From Cupriavidus phytohabitans (GTDB lineage Bacteria; Pseudomonadota; Gammaproteobacteria; Burkholderiales; Burkholderiaceae), in assembly GCF_000426345.1 (NCBI RefSeq), contig NZ_AUFE01000004.1, forward strand, positions 163,463 through 227,462: 64,000 bases of DNA. The letters run 5' to 3'. Below are positions 8,850 to 22,841 of the stretch, piece after piece; the first letter of the stretch is position 1; each line of letters opens with the position of its first letter. The notes under the pieces were generated by a model, which did no database searches, was not told the origin of the DNA, and was given only the letters and a program-made list of their open reading frames with translations. The position numbers and the translations under genes are program-made.

Positions 8850-9367
8850 CAGCGTGGCTCCTGTGGGGCAGGTCCGGCCGGCGGCAGGCGCAGGCCGGTT
8901 TTCTTCAGGATGCGGGTGGACCACAGCACGTCATGCGAGCGGCAGGCGTCGCCCAGCAGCGCCGCGATGCGGCCGATCTGCGGCGCCGCGTCGGCGCGCG
9001 TACGCGCGTGGACCATCGCGAAGAGGTTGTAGGGCCAGTGCGGCAGCCGGCGCGGGCGCAGATAGCAGTGGCTGACGAAGGGCAGCGCACCGATGCGTTC
9101 GCCGAGCGCATCGACGCAGCGATCATCCACGTCCCACACCGTCATGCCGTTGGCGCGCCAGCCCAGCCGGTAGTGGTTGGGCACCGCGCCGATGCGGCGC
9201 AGCATGCCGCGCGCCTGCATCGCCGCCAGCCGGGCGATGACTTCGGCCTCGTCGAGTCCCAGCATGGCGGCCACTGCCGCGAACGGCGCTGGCTCCAGCG
9301 GCAGGCCCGCCTGCGTGGCGCGGATCAGGGCAAGATCGATGACATCGTGGGCGTCGGCGGACATCAT
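8849..9367 (-). CDS. nirH: Siroheme decarboxylase subunit NirH
   Basis: AsnC/Lrp-like protein of about 172 aa and one component of the siroheme decarboxylase that makes 12,18-didecarboxysiroheme. It has an N-terminal winged HTH (LGLDEAEVIARL) and a C-terminal RAM-like domain with the YNLFAMVHAR signature found in all NirDLGH proteins. The start lies in ATGATG, overlapping the nirG stop; the ATG at 9364 is equally possible. It is homologous to nirG and to both halves of nirDL in this cluster, so the G and H names rest mainly on gene order. Confidence 0.88.
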   Translation of the reverse strand: MMSADAHDVIDLALIRATQAGLPLEPAPFAAVAAMLGLDEAEVIARLAAMQARGMLRRIGAVPNHYRLGWRANGMTVWDVDDRCVDALGERIGALPFVSHCYLRPRRLPHWPYNLFAMVHARTRADAAPQIGRIAALLGDACRSHDVLWSTRILKKTGLRLPPAGPAPQEPR

Positions 9368-9861
9368 GCGGGAAGATATAGGTTGACGAAGAACTCGCGC
9401 TCCTTGGGAAACGGCAGGATCTCGACGCCCGCCGCGGCGGCGATGCGGGCGAGCGCCGGGGCCACCTCGTCGGCCCGCGCGACCGCCAGCACGAACCACA
9501 GGTTCAGGTGGTGGTTGCGCTGGTAGTGGTGCGCGACTTCCGGGAAGGCGTTGATCGCGCCGGCCACCGCGTCGAGACGCTGTTCCGGCGCGTGGCAGGC
9601 GCACAGCACAAAGCGGCCGCCCGCACGTTCGATTTGATAGAGCGGGCCGAATCGTGTCAGCACACCGTGGTCGAGCAGCCGGCGCAGCCGCGCCAGCAGG
9701 TCGCCCTCCGCGATGCCGAGCGAGGCGGCAGCCTCGGCATACGGCCGCGGCACCAGCGGCAGGCCGCGTTGCAGTGCGTTGATGATGCGGCGGTCGGTGG
9801 CATCGATGGTGCCGCCGGTGTCGGCAAGCGCGCCGCCGCAGGCATCGGCTGCCATGTTCAT
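9364..9861 (-). CDS. nirG: Siroheme decarboxylase subunit NirG
   Basis: Second single-domain AsnC/Lrp-like subunit (165 aa) of the siroheme decarboxylase. An HTH-like region (residues about 20-70) is followed by an effector-like domain with HHYQRNHHLNLWFVLAV, whose His residues fit the catalytic or siroheme-contact positions of the family. The ATG at 9861 has a strong AGGAGG upstream and overlaps the nirDL stop (ATGA). It is stably coupled with nirDL and nirH. Confidence 0.88.
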   Translation of the reverse strand: MNMAADACGGALADTGGTIDATDRRIINALQRGLPLVPRPYAEAAASLGIAEGDLLARLRRLLDHGVLTRFGPLYQIERAGGRFVLCACHAPEQRLDAVAGAINAFPEVAHHYQRNHHLNLWFVLAVARADEVAPALARIAAAAGVEILPFPKEREFFVNLYLPA

Positions 9862-10835
9862 GCCGCCTCCTGCGTGGCGTAGCGCGTGCCGCGCTGCTTG
9901 TAGCAACGTGTGCCGACCAGCACCGCGCCGGGCGTCTGGTCCAGCCCGACGGTGGCGCGGATGTGGTCGAGCGCCGGCTGCAGGTCGCGCGCGTCGCGGG
10001 CATGGATCATCGCGAACAGGTTGAAGGGCCAGGCCGGCAGACGCCGCTCGCGCCGGTAGCACAGCGTCACGCGCGCCTGGCGCGCCAGGCGCAGGCCGAT
10101 CGCGTCGACCCGGGCGTCTGGCACGTTCCACACGCACATGGCGTTGTGCCCGTAGCCGAAGCGGCCATGGCGCAGCACCACGCCCAGCCGGCGGATGACG
10201 CCCTGTGCCGACCACTGCGCAATCCGCTCGAGGACGCGCGGCATCGGCAGCCGCGTGCGCAACGCCAGTTCGTGGAACGGGCGCGGCGTCAGCGGCAGGC
10301 CCGCCTCCAGCGCCGCCACCAGGCGCCAGTCATCCGCGTCCAGCGTCACCGGCGGCACGGGTGCGGCGATCCGGCGCCGGCGGCGGTCGCCGGTACCGAG
10401 CGCAAAACCCAGGTCGATGTGGTATTCGCGCGCCATCGGCAGGTCCAGCGGCACTTGCCCGGCCATGTCGGCAATGGCGGCCAGTGTGCCGTCCAGCGTG
10501 CGGCGCTCGCGCGCGCCCGCGACGAACCACAGGTTGTATGCGTGGCCGCTGCGCGCGTAGTTGTGGCTGACCGAGGCGCAGGTGCTGACGCGCGCGGCCA
10601 TGCGATCCAGCTGCGCCGTCGGCACGCTCAGCGCGGCCAGCGTGCTGACGCCGATCACGTTGGGCGCGAATACGGCGCCGACGCGGCTGATCCGGCCCGC
10701 GCCCAGGTCGCGCGCCAGCAGCGACAGCAGCGTGCGCTCGCACAGGCCGAGTCCTTCCGCGAGCGCCTGGTAGGGGCGGGGCTGCAGCGGGAAGTCATGC
10801 TGCAGCGTGTTGTACAGGGTGCGTTCGTCGAGCAT
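9858..10835 (-). CDS. nirDL: Fused siroheme decarboxylase NirDL
   Basis: Two AsnC/Lrp-like modules in one 325-aa chain. The N-terminal half is NirD-like (HTH about 10-60, then VSHNYARSGHAYNLWFV). The C-terminal half is NirL-like (HTH about 175-225, then CYRRERRLPAWPFNLFAMIHAR). A basic linker at about 150-158 (RRRRR) joins them. Pseudomonads carry separate nirD and nirL, whereas several other denitrifiers carry this fusion. The first start, ATG 10835, follows the nirF stop by 9 bases. It works with NirG and NirH in decarboxylation of siroheme. Confidence 0.92.
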   Translation of the reverse strand: MLDERTLYNTLQHDFPLQPRPYQALAEGLGLCERTLLSLLARDLGAGRISRVGAVFAPNVIGVSTLAALSVPTAQLDRMAARVSTCASVSHNYARSGHAYNLWFVAGARERRTLDGTLAAIADMAGQVPLDLPMAREYHIDLGFALGTGDRRRRRIAAPVPPVTLDADDWRLVAALEAGLPLTPRPFHELALRTRLPMPRVLERIAQWSAQGVIRRLGVVLRHGRFGYGHNAMCVWNVPDARVDAIGLRLARQARVTLCYRRERRLPAWPFNLFAMIHARDARDLQPALDHIRATVGLDQTPGAVLVGTRCYKQRGTRYATQEAA

Positions 10836-10844
10836 GGCGTCCCC

Positions 10845-12014
10845 TTACATGCCGAAGCGCTGCGCCCGCGCGGTGAAGAAGATGCCGCTGGGGTTATCGG
10901 CCGGCAGCGTGGCGATGCGCGCGAGGCTGCCGGTGTCAAAGACCTCGACGCGGTTGTCGTCTCGGCAGGACAGCCACAGCGCCTCCCCCTTGGGCGTGAA
11001 TTCCATATGCAGCACGCCGCGGCAAGGTCGCAGCGTGCGTACCACCTCGCGCGTGGCGGTGTCGATGACCTGCACGGTGTCGTTGTGCGGGAAAGCGAAG
11101 TTGACCCAGACCTGCCGGCCGTCCGGGCGTGCCATGACAAAGACCGGCTGGCCGGCCAGCGCCACGCGCGCGGTCTGCTGCCAGCCGCGCGCCGGGTCGG
11201 CGACCAGTACTTCGTGCCGGCCGATGGCCGGCAGCCATGCCTGGCCCTGCGCCATCGCCCAGCCGCGCAGGTGCGGCATCTTGTAGACCGGCAGCGGCTG
11301 GCCGCTGCGGCCGTAGCCGGAGAGGATACGGCGCGCCTGCGGCGGCGCCTGCCACAGGTCGACCAGCGCCAGCCCGTCCTCGCCGAACAGGCCGGCCAGG
11401 TACCAGCGTCCGTCGGGCGTGACCAGGCCGTCGTACGGCTCGCGCCCGGCCGGCAGGCGCGTCACTTGCGGATGGCGCGCATCGGCGGCATCGATGATCC
11501 AGATCTCGCCGGACTCGAACAGGCTTGCGGCAAAGCGCCGGCCCGGCAGGTCGGCCAGGCCCACCACCTTGGCGCGGCGCCCGTCCTGGCCGATGGCCGG
11601 CAGGTCCGCCAGCGGCTCAAGCGTCCGGGCATCGAACAGCCGGATCCCGCCCGGCGCGTAATTCTGCGCGGCCACCACGCGGCCATCCTGCGAGATCGCG
11701 CCGCCGATGCTGTTGCCGGCCTGCAGGATGCGGTGCGTGATGCGCGCGTCCAGCAGGTCCACGCGCGTGAGCCCGCCATCGCGGCCGAACACGTAGGCGT
11801 AGCGCGCATCGCGCGAGAACACCACGCTGGCGTGCGACAGGTCGCCCAGCCCGTCGACCGTGGCCAGCCGCGTCATGCCGGTGGTTTCCACGATCTGCAG
11901 CCGGCCGGCGGCACGTTCCACCACCACGCCGAGATCGCCGGTGCCGCGCACCGCCCCGGCACAGCCGGCCAACAGCGCGGCGGCGCAGGCGAGCGCGGCG
12001 GCAAGGCCGCGCAT
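10845..12014 (-). CDS. nirF: Heme d1 biosynthesis lipoprotein NirF
   Basis: NirF is needed for a late heme d1 step and binds the d1 precursor in the periplasm. This protein (389 aa) is a d1-type beta-propeller related to NirS and NirN but has no cytochrome c domain. The N-terminus is a lipoprotein signal with lipobox LLAGC (Cys18), so the protein is membrane-anchored. Conserved blocks include FGRDGGLTRVDL and a C-terminal GIFFTARAQRFGM. The ATG at 12014 overlaps the nirC stop as TGATG. Confidence 0.92.
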   Translation of the reverse strand: MRGLAAALACAAALLAGCAGAVRGTGDLGVVVERAAGRLQIVETTGMTRLATVDGLGDLSHASVVFSRDARYAYVFGRDGGLTRVDLLDARITHRILQAGNSIGGAISQDGRVVAAQNYAPGGIRLFDARTLEPLADLPAIGQDGRRAKVVGLADLPGRRFAASLFESGEIWIIDAADARHPQVTRLPAGREPYDGLVTPDGRWYLAGLFGEDGLALVDLWQAPPQARRILSGYGRSGQPLPVYKMPHLRGWAMAQGQAWLPAIGRHEVLVADPARGWQQTARVALAGQPVFVMARPDGRQVWVNFAFPHNDTVQVIDTATREVVRTLRPCRGVLHMEFTPKGEALWLSCRDDNRVEVFDTGSLARIATLPADNPSGIFFTARAQRFGM

Positions 12015-12403
12015 CAGCGTGCCGGTGCCGCGTTGACTGGCATGACGGCCGGCGGGTCGCCGGCCCGGAGTCGTTCGATCAGCCATTGGGCTTCATCCTG
12101 CGTCATGAAGGGGTGCCAGGGCGGCATGGCGGTGCCGGGCCGCCCGTACAGCACGGTGGCGACAAGGCTCTCCGGCGGCTTGCCCGCCAGCGCCTCGCGC
12201 GTCAGCGGCGGACCCAGGCCGCCGCGCAGCGTCATGCCGTGGCAGGCGCCGCAATCATCGCGCAGCCAGTGCCCCAGTTGCGCCTGCCGGGCGTGCGTGG
12301 GCGTGGGCTGCGCCGGCGCCATGGCCGGCGCGGACAGCAGCGCCGCGGCCAGCATGTTCACCGTGGCGCCACGCCACGCCCGGGTCAGAGTGACAGGATC
12401 CAT
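12014..12403 (-). CDS. nirC: Monoheme c-type cytochrome NirC
   Basis: Small periplasmic c-type cytochrome (129 aa from this start). In other denitrifiers NirC donates electrons to NirS or assists its maturation. It has one heme site, CGACH at residues 51-55, and a possible axial Met in GTAMPPW. The ATG at 12403 overlaps nirM by 19 bases and has no strong ribosome binding site. An internal ATG at 12355 (MLAAALLS) would give a shorter, more typical signal peptide, so the start is uncertain. Confidence 0.85.
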   Translation of the reverse strand: MDPVTLTRAWRGATVNMLAAALLSAPAMAPAQPTPTHARQAQLGHWLRDDCGACHGMTLRGGLGPPLTREALAGKPPESLVATVLYGRPGTAMPPWHPFMTQDEAQWLIERLRAGDPPAVMPVNAAPAR

Positions 12404-12726
12404 TTGGCCAGCGTATTGGCCTCGGCTTCGCTGACGGCGTTGGCCGGCATCGGCATCGCGCCCCACTGGCCGTTGCTGCCCTTCAGGATCGACTGGACCA
12501 TATGCGCCTGCCCGTCCTTCTTGCCCGTGTACTTCGCCTTGACGTCCTTGAAGGCCGGTCCGATCAGCTTCTTGTCGACGCCGTGGCAGGACAGGCAAGC
12601 TTTGCTGGAAGCAAGCTGCTGGCTGGCATGGGCTACGCCGGGGACGGCAGCGCCGAACGAAAGGGCACAGCCCGCGGCTGCCAGGAGCGCGGGCAGGCGC
12701 GCACGCAGGTGGATAGGGAGCTTCAT
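12385..12726 (-). CDS. nirM: Cytochrome c551-type electron donor NirM
   Basis: Soluble periplasmic monoheme cytochrome (113 aa) of the c551/c552 family and the likely electron donor to NirS. A signal peptide runs to about residue 34; the heme motif CLSCH is at 44-48 and the axial Met is expected in GAMPMPAN. The size fits the family. It is the second gene of the operon, 68 bases after nirS, and its 3' end overlaps nirC. Confidence 0.9.
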   Translation of the reverse strand: MKLPIHLRARLPALLAAAGCALSFGAAVPGVAHASQQLASSKACLSCHGVDKKLIGPAFKDVKAKYTGKKDGQAHMVQSILKGSNGQWGAMPMPANAVSEAEANTLAKWILSL

Positions 12727-12794
12727 CGTAATTTCTCCGTTGGGGGAATGGAAGCGGACACCGCACCGAGAGAGGGGTGCGGTGCCGCGGGTTT

Positions 12795-14615
<1,821 letters not shown>

Positions 14616-14752
14616 TCACGCAACGGTTTTTTTGCCTGGCAGAAGGCGTGGTTTGCCTGCGCGGCAGGCGCGCGCGTTCCCGGGGCGGCGCGATCTCGCG
14701 GAGCCGCGCGCCGCCCTGATGGCAGGGAGCCTAGCGTAGTGCGATTGCGCTG

Positions 14753-15178
14753 CTAATCCTTGATCAACAGCACAGGGCAGTGCGCATGGGCCAGGACTCG
14801 TCTTGCCACCGACCCGATGATGGCATCGAGGAAGCCGCCCCGGCCATGCGAGCCCATCACGATCAGGCTGGCGCCGATCTGGCTCGCATACTCGACGATG
14901 CGGGCCGGCGCGAAGCCTGTGAAGCCATGGCGCTCGAACGCGATCCCTGCTTCGCCGAGGATGGTGGCCACCGAGCCCATCGCCTTCTCGTTCTGTTCGC
15001 GATGCCAGTCGTCGAGCGTGGCGCGGTCGATGAAGGACTTGATGTCGCCGGGCACATCCGGCTCGCAATGCACTACGTGCACGACGAAGTCGCGGGTAAG
15101 CAGCGGGCTTTGCGCCAGGTAGCGCGCGGCCGCGTCGCTATAGGACGACCCGTCGGTCGCCAGCAGGATTTTATTCAT
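14753..15178 (-). CDS. Universal stress protein (UspA family)
   Basis: Single-domain Usp protein (141 aa). The N-terminus KILLATDGS and the C-terminal GSHGRGGFLDAIIGSVARRVLAHAHCPVLL motif (G-2x-G-9x-G-S/T nucleotide-binding type) are visible, so ATP binding is likely. Usp genes often accompany anaerobic metabolism genes in this group; this one sits directly upstream of the nirS regulatory region on the same strand, 10 bases after terC. Its precise role is unknown. Confidence 0.9.
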   Translation of the reverse strand: MNKILLATDGSSYSDAAARYLAQSPLLTRDFVVHVVHCEPDVPGDIKSFIDRATLDDWHREQNEKAMGSVATILGEAGIAFERHGFTGFAPARIVEYASQIGASLIVMGSHGRGGFLDAIIGSVARRVLAHAHCPVLLIKD

Positions 15179-15188
15179 GGCTTGCTCC

Positions 15189-16205
15189 TCATGTGCGCCG
15201 GTTCCCGGCCCCGCGTCCGCGCGGTGCGCCGCTGCGGCCCGGCTGATCGCCTGCTGCGGCGGCTCGCCTGGTCCTGGCCTGGCTGAGCAGGACGGAGACG
15301 AACAGCGTCATCGCGACCGCGCCCAGGGACCAGTGCACCGGTACGTGGAACCACGGCTCGACCAGCATCTTGGCGCCGATGAAGGCGAGCACGATGGCGA
15401 GGCCGTACTTCAGGTACTGGAAATGCGCCGCCAGGTTGGCGAGCAGGAAATACAGGGCCCGCAGGCCCATGATCGCGAAGATGTTCGAAGTGAAGACGAT
15501 GAACGGATCGGTGGTCACGGCGAAGATCGCCGGGATGCTGTCGACCGCGAATACCAGGTCGGTGGCCTCGACCATCAGCACCACCACGAACATCGGGGTG
15601 GCATGACGCAGGCCGTCGATGCGCACGAAGAAGCGTTCGCCGTGATACTCCGAGGTGATCCGCATATGCGCGCACAGGAAGCGCACGATGGGATTGCGCG
15701 AGAGGTCGGGCGCGTGCCTGGACATGAACAGCATCTTGATGCCGGTGATGACGAGAAACACGCCGAACACGTAGAGGATCCAGGCAAACTGGCTGATCAG
15801 CCATACGCCCACCAGGATCATGGCGGCGCGCATCAGGATCGCGCCGAGCACCCCGAGCAGCAGCACCCGGCGCTGCAGCTCAGGCGGCACGGCGAAATAG
15901 CTGAAGATCATCGCGAACACGAACATGTTGTCGACCGACAGCGACAGCTCGATCAGGTAGCCGGTGTAGAACTCCAGCACCTTGCGATAGGCGGCGTCGT
16001 GGCCGGCATCTTCGGCCACCACCCACCAGAGCGCGAGGCCGAACAGCGCGGCCAGGGTCATCCAGGTCAGGGTCCATCCCAGCGCCTCGCGCGAGGAAAC
16101 CCGGTGCGCATGCCGCCCGCCAAGGACAAAGATGTCCACGAGCAGCGTGCCCAGCACCAGGACGAAAAATCCGGCCCACATCGGGGCGGTGGCAAAGGTG
16201 TCCAT
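15189..16205 (-). CDS. TerC-family integral membrane protein
   Basis: TerC/Alx-type membrane protein (338 aa) with about nine hydrophobic helices. Characteristic blocks are LSLSVDNMFVFAMIF and VEATDLVFAVDSIPAIFAVT, which carry the acidic residues conserved in the family. Members are linked to metal-ion efflux (Mn2+, Alx) and tellurite resistance. The basic C-terminal tail (ARTRRAAAAGDQPGRSG) is cytoplasmic and variable. It ends 10 bases before the Usp gene, so the two probably form a pair, and follows the FAAL fusion gene by 51 bases. Confidence 0.9.
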   Translation of the reverse strand: MDTFATAPMWAGFFVLVLGTLLVDIFVLGGRHAHRVSSREALGWTLTWMTLAALFGLALWWVVAEDAGHDAAYRKVLEFYTGYLIELSLSVDNMFVFAMIFSYFAVPPELQRRVLLLGVLGAILMRAAMILVGVWLISQFAWILYVFGVFLVITGIKMLFMSRHAPDLSRNPIVRFLCAHMRITSEYHGERFFVRIDGLRHATPMFVVVLMVEATDLVFAVDSIPAIFAVTTDPFIVFTSNIFAIMGLRALYFLLANLAAHFQYLKYGLAIVLAFIGAKMLVEPWFHVPVHWSLGAVAMTLFVSVLLSQARTRRAAAAGDQPGRSGAPRGRGAGNRRT

Positions 16206-16256
16206 TGCCTCAAGGCGTGACGGCCGGAGGCTGGCGCGCGGTCCGGCGAGCAGGGA

Positions 16257-19145
<2,889 letters not shown>

Positions 19146-19350
19146 TCGCTTATTGCTTGTGTCCGGGCAAATCGGCGACCGCCGCCTGCCCCGTACGTGC
19201 AAGGCAAGGCGGCACCACCGACGGCGACGGTACTGACACCCTTAAGATAGGCGGCGTGCGGAAATTGTCGAGGCGGGTGGCGGGGCGGGCACAAGCGTGG
19301 AGGTTCCGGTGATGCCCGGACGCAGCATCGCGCACATGCCACTGGGGCCG

Positions 19351-19908
19351 TCAGGCGGCGACCATCTCCACCACTTCGGGGAATGCGCCACGGTCAAGCG
19401 GATCCAGATGGTTGCGGCCGCGCATGGCGAGAATGAACCGCCCCACCTGCGCGGCATCGTCCAGCGGCAGGCATGGCAGCAAGGTGTCGAGCCGCGCATC
19501 GGTAGCCACCGCGACGATCGACGGGTCGCAGGGATAATAGGGCGCACGCCCATGCGCCGGCCGATACACTTCGATGCGCGGAATATCTTCCCGGCGGAAG
19601 CCTTCGACCAGCGTGAGGTCCGCCGGGCGCAGCCGCGCCACCTGTTCGGCAAGCGTTGGCTCCGCTTCGCCGCCCAGCTCGCGCACGATGGCGTAGCGAT
19701 AGGGCGAGGCCACCATCACCTCCGTCGCGCCGGCCGCGCGAAAGCGCGCGCTGTCCTTGCCGGGGGGCTCGAGTTCCAGTGGATGGTGGCTGTGCTTGAT
19801 CACGTTGACGGTCAGGCCGTGCGCGCGAAACCACGGGAGCAGCGCGGTAATCAGCGTGGTCTTGCCGCTGCCGGAGGTGCCGGTGATGCCGAAGATATAG
19901 GGATTCAT
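19351..19908 (-). CDS. mobB: Molybdopterin-guanine dinucleotide adaptor MobB
   Basis: GTP-binding adaptor (185 aa) that supports MobA in making the bis-MGD cofactor needed by NarG. The P-loop GTSGSGKTT is at residues 10-18; the [19 protein letters not shown] block and [17 protein letters not shown] are typical for MobB. The ATG at 19908 overlaps the stop of the carbonic anhydrase gene (ATGA), so the two are translationally coupled. It is the last gene of the extended nar operon. No mobA is present in the window. Confidence 0.92.
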   Translation of the reverse strand: MNPYIFGITGTSGSGKTTLITALLPWFRAHGLTVNVIKHSHHPLELEPPGKDSARFRAAGATEVMVASPYRYAIVRELGGEAEPTLAEQVARLRPADLTLVEGFRREDIPRIEVYRPAHGRAPYYPCDPSIVAVATDARLDTLLPCLPLDDAAQVGRFILAMRGRNHLDPLDRGAFPEVVEMVAA

Positions 19909-20612
19909 GTCGTGACGGGTTCGGTTTGTGCGGCGGTAATGGGCAAAGGGCATACCAGCGGCAGGAAGGCATCGGCGCGTTGCGAGTAGGCCAGCAGCGC
20001 ACCGGCCTGCAAGTCGAAGTACCAGCCGTGCAGCGTCAGCCTTCCCGCTTCCAGTGCGCGCCGCACGAACGGGAAGGTCTGCAGGTTGCGCAGCGAGACC
20101 AGGATCGCCGCCTGTTCGCAGGCGCGCTGGCGCTGCGCCGGGCTGGCGTCGGCAAGCGTTTGTTCCACCTGCCGGCGGGCTGGCGCGGCGATGCGCACCC
20201 AGGCGCCGAGGTAGTCGGCTTCGTCGCCTTCGTCCGGCGGATGGTCGCCGGCATCGGCAGGCTGTGCGAGCAACGCGCGGATGCCGCCGCAGCCGCCATG
20301 GCCCATCACGATGATGCGGTCGACGCGCAGCTGCTCGACGGCAAACTGGATCGCGGCGGACACGCCGTGCAGGCTGCCCTCATGACGCCCGGTGCAGGGC
20401 GGCACCAGGTTGCCGATATTGCGTACGGTGAAGAGGTCGCCCGGGTCGCAACCCAGCAGCAGGGCCGGGTCCACGCGCGAATCGCAGCAGCCGATCAGCA
20501 GCGTGGGCGGTTGCTGCCCGGTACGCAGTGCGTCGAACAGGCTCGGCGCATCGTCGAAATAGCGTTGCTGGAACCGCTCGAAGCCCTTCAGTAGATGTTC
20601 GATCTGATGCAT
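19905..20612 (-). CDS. Beta-carbonic anhydrase
   Basis: Interconverts CO2 and bicarbonate. The 235-aa protein has the zinc-site motifs CCDSRVDP (Cys and Asp-Arg dyad) and [10 protein letters not shown] (His and Cys), as in beta-class enzymes. Its length is normal. It lies between the parvulin gene (28-base gap) and mobB (4-base overlap), which places it inside the nar operon; this location is unusual. It may adjust bicarbonate or local pH during nitrate respiration, but that is inference. Confidence 0.93.
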   Translation of the reverse strand: MHQIEHLLKGFERFQQRYFDDAPSLFDALRTGQQPPTLLIGCCDSRVDPALLLGCDPGDLFTVRNIGNLVPPCTGRHEGSLHGVSAAIQFAVEQLRVDRIIVMGHGGCGGIRALLAQPADAGDHPPDEGDEADYLGAWVRIAAPARRQVEQTLADASPAQRQRACEQAAILVSLRNLQTFPFVRRALEAGRLTLHGWYFDLQAGALLAYSQRADAFLPLVCPLPITAAQTEPVTT

Positions 20613-20640
20613 GGCGGTTTCCGTTGGTCAGATGTCGGCG

Positions 20641-21393
20641 CTACTGCACCAGCGGGCTGTCGGCGCCTTCCAGTTCGATGCCTTCGATGCGGGCGCGGCC
20701 GATCAGCAGGCTGGCGTACTGCTTCCAGGCGCGGTCGCGCGCCGCCGTGGCCAGCGCGCAGGCGATGTCGCCGCGCACGGCATCGAAGGGCAGGCGGGTG
20801 CCGGTGCAGCGCTCCAGGACGCGCACGATATGCAGCCCGAAACGGGTCTCGACCAGCTGCGGCAGCACGCCGTCATGCTGCGCGGCAAAGAGCGCGCGCT
20901 CGAACTCCGGCGCGGTCTCGCCGCGGAACACGCGGCCCAGGCGGCCGCCGTTGTTGCCGCTCGGGCAGTTCGACAACGCGCGGGCATGTTGCGCGAAGCT
21001 CGACGGATCGCCGCGCACCAGCGCCAGGGTTTGTGCCGCGATCTCGCGCAGCGCGTCCAGCGGCACGCGCGGCGTCACCTGGAACAGGATGTGGTCGGCC
21101 TCGACCCATTCGCCGTCGCGGAAGCGCTCCGGACGGCTGTCGTAATGGCGGCGGCAGCTGGCTTCGTCCGGCTCCGGGATGCCGGCCTCGCGTTCCAGCA
21201 GCGCCATGGCGAGCGCATCGTCGTCGTGGCCGGGCACGCTCAGGCCGATGCGGCCGGCCTCTTCGCGCACCAGCAGGCGCAGGATGGCCGAGATCGTCGC
21301 CATCTTCGCGGGATTGGCCGCGTCGTGATGATGGTCCAGCTCGCGTTCGATATCGGCGTCGCGCAGTTCCACGCCGTTGACGGTGACAGGCAT
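20641..21393 (-). CDS. Parvulin-type peptidyl-prolyl isomerase
   Basis: NifM/PpiC-like protein (250 aa). The C-terminal rotamase domain shows ADHILFQV, FAQHARALSNCPSGNNGGRLG and FGLHIVRV. No signal peptide is seen, so it should be cytoplasmic, consistent with a role in folding NarG or NarH before assembly. Pseudomonas denitrifiers also carry such a gene directly after narI, which supports the call. The ATG at 21393 has AAGGAGA upstream and follows narI by 26 bases. Confidence 0.9.
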   Translation of the reverse strand: MPVTVNGVELRDADIERELDHHHDAANPAKMATISAILRLLVREEAGRIGLSVPGHDDDALAMALLEREAGIPEPDEASCRRHYDSRPERFRDGEWVEADHILFQVTPRVPLDALREIAAQTLALVRGDPSSFAQHARALSNCPSGNNGGRLGRVFRGETAPEFERALFAAQHDGVLPQLVETRFGLHIVRVLERCTGTRLPFDAVRGDIACALATAARDRAWKQYASLLIGRARIEGIELEGADSPLVQ

Positions 21394-21419
21394 GTCGGTT
21401 CTCCTTGGGTCGGCGTGGG

Positions 21420-22103
21420 TCAGCGGCCGCGTACCAGCTGCCAGGCGCGGCCGACGTAGCCGACCGACGCAAAGCCGCTCCACACATGCACCAGCCGCGT
21501 GAACGGGAAGATCGCGAACAGCGTGATGCCCATGAACAGGTGCGCCTTGAACAGCAGTGGCGCGTCGGCGATGTAGCTGGCGGCATCGCCGCGCAGCGTG
21601 ACGAGGTGCTGGGCCCACGTCATCAGCTGCACCATCATGTGGCCGTCCATGTGGCTGGCCGATTCGAAGATGGTGGACAGGCCCAGCAGCAGCGTTACCA
21701 GCAACCACAGCAGCAGCACCTTGTCGCCGGTGCGGGTCACGGCGGACACGCGGGCATTGGTCAGGCGGCGGTGCAGCAGGATCAGCAGGCCGGCCAGGCA
21801 CATGGTGCCCATCACGCCGCCGGCGGCCATCGCCACGCCTTGCTTGAAGCCGTGCGAGACACCCAGCGCGTCCCATACCGCCACCGGAGTCAGCAGGCCG
21901 ACCAGGTGGCCGAAGAACAGGCCCAGGATGCCGACGTGGAACAGGATGTTGCCCATGCGCAGGTTGCCGCGGTAGAGCACCTGCGAGCTGTCGGTCTTCC
22001 AGGTGTACTGCTCGCGCTCGAAGCGGGCCAGGCTGCCGAACAGGAAGATGGCGGCAGCGATGTAGGGGTAGATGCCGTAGAGGAATTGATGAAGCGTTGC
22101 CAT
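21420..22103 (-). CDS. narI: Respiratory nitrate reductase gamma subunit
   Basis: Membrane cytochrome b subunit (227 aa) that oxidises quinol and passes electrons to NarH. Five hydrophobic helices can be seen (about 5-25, 47-70, 88-110, 125-148 and 178-205). The His residues in NILFHVGILGLFFGHL and in the last helices fit the axial ligands of the two b hemes. The N-terminus MATLHQFLYGIYPYIAAAIFL is typical. It follows narJ by 45 bases. Confidence 0.95.
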   Translation of the reverse strand: MATLHQFLYGIYPYIAAAIFLFGSLARFEREQYTWKTDSSQVLYRGNLRMGNILFHVGILGLFFGHLVGLLTPVAVWDALGVSHGFKQGVAMAAGGVMGTMCLAGLLILLHRRLTNARVSAVTRTGDKVLLLWLLVTLLLGLSTIFESASHMDGHMMVQLMTWAQHLVTLRGDAASYIADAPLLFKAHLFMGITLFAIFPFTRLVHVWSGFASVGYVGRAWQLVRGR

Positions 22104-22148
22104 GGTGTTAGCCCAATGTCTGGTGTTCGGGTTGCCTTGCCGGGTGTT

Positions 22149-22814
22149 TCAGCAATGCGCGGGAACCGGCGCCGTGCCGCGCGGATAGAACTTCACCGCC
22201 TGCGGCCCGGCCTGCGGCGCCAGCAGCGGCTCCACGCCATCGGCGCCCGGACCGAAAGTCTCCAGCGCCTCGTCCATGTCCCGCACCGGCGGCTCCTGCT
22301 GCGGTTGCGGCTGCACGTCGGTCAGCGTGCGCAGCACGGCGAACACGCCGGCGTACGGGCTCTGGTTGCGCGCGAGCCGGTCGCCGATCGCGGCCAGCAC
22401 GTGGATTGCCTCGCCCAGCAGGTACTCGGCGCGTTCGTCCTTGCCATCGGCGCTCAGCGCGCCGAGGAACTCCAGGAACAGCGGCACGTAGTCCGGCAGC
22501 TCCGACGCCGCCGGCTCGAAGCCGTCGCGCCGGTATTCGTCGATCAGGTCGACCATGGCCTGCCCGCGGTCGCGGCTTTCGCCGTGTACATGCTCGAACA
22601 GGTGCAGCGAGTGCGATGGGTTGCGGTCGAAGGTGGCGACATAGTTTTCCTGCAGCGTGATCAGTGTCTCGCCGCGCAGCATGCCGGTCACCGGCGCCAG
22701 CATGTCGCGCGCCTGCGGCCATTCGGCCAGGAGGGCGTCGATCTCGGGCAGCGCGTCAAGCAGGTCCTGCTCGGGATAGCCGAGCAGCGCGCTGAGGATG
22801 GGATAGAGGGACAT
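22149..22814 (-). CDS. narJ: Nitrate reductase assembly chaperone NarJ
   Basis: Cytoplasmic TorD-family chaperone (221 aa) that holds NarGH until molybdenum cofactor insertion and membrane attachment. The conserved blocks YVATFDRNPSHSLHLFEHVHGESRDRGQAM and DYVPLFLEFL are present. The length matches the family, with an extended Pro/Gln-rich C-terminus. It lies between narH (27-base gap) and narI. Confidence 0.95.
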   Translation of the reverse strand: MSLYPILSALLGYPEQDLLDALPEIDALLAEWPQARDMLAPVTGMLRGETLITLQENYVATFDRNPSHSLHLFEHVHGESRDRGQAMVDLIDEYRRDGFEPAASELPDYVPLFLEFLGALSADGKDERAEYLLGEAIHVLAAIGDRLARNQSPYAGVFAVLRTLTDVQPQPQQEPPVRDMDEALETFGPGADGVEPLLAPQAGPQAVKFYPRGTAPVPAHC

Positions 22815-22841
22815 GTTCTTCTCCGGTTCGTTCGCGAGCGC

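Noticed and set aside
9963..12434. 823-codon plus-strand open frame over the nir cluster
   Set aside because: It crosses nirDL, nirF and nirC on the other strand. It has no domain match and the composition is typical of a shadow frame.
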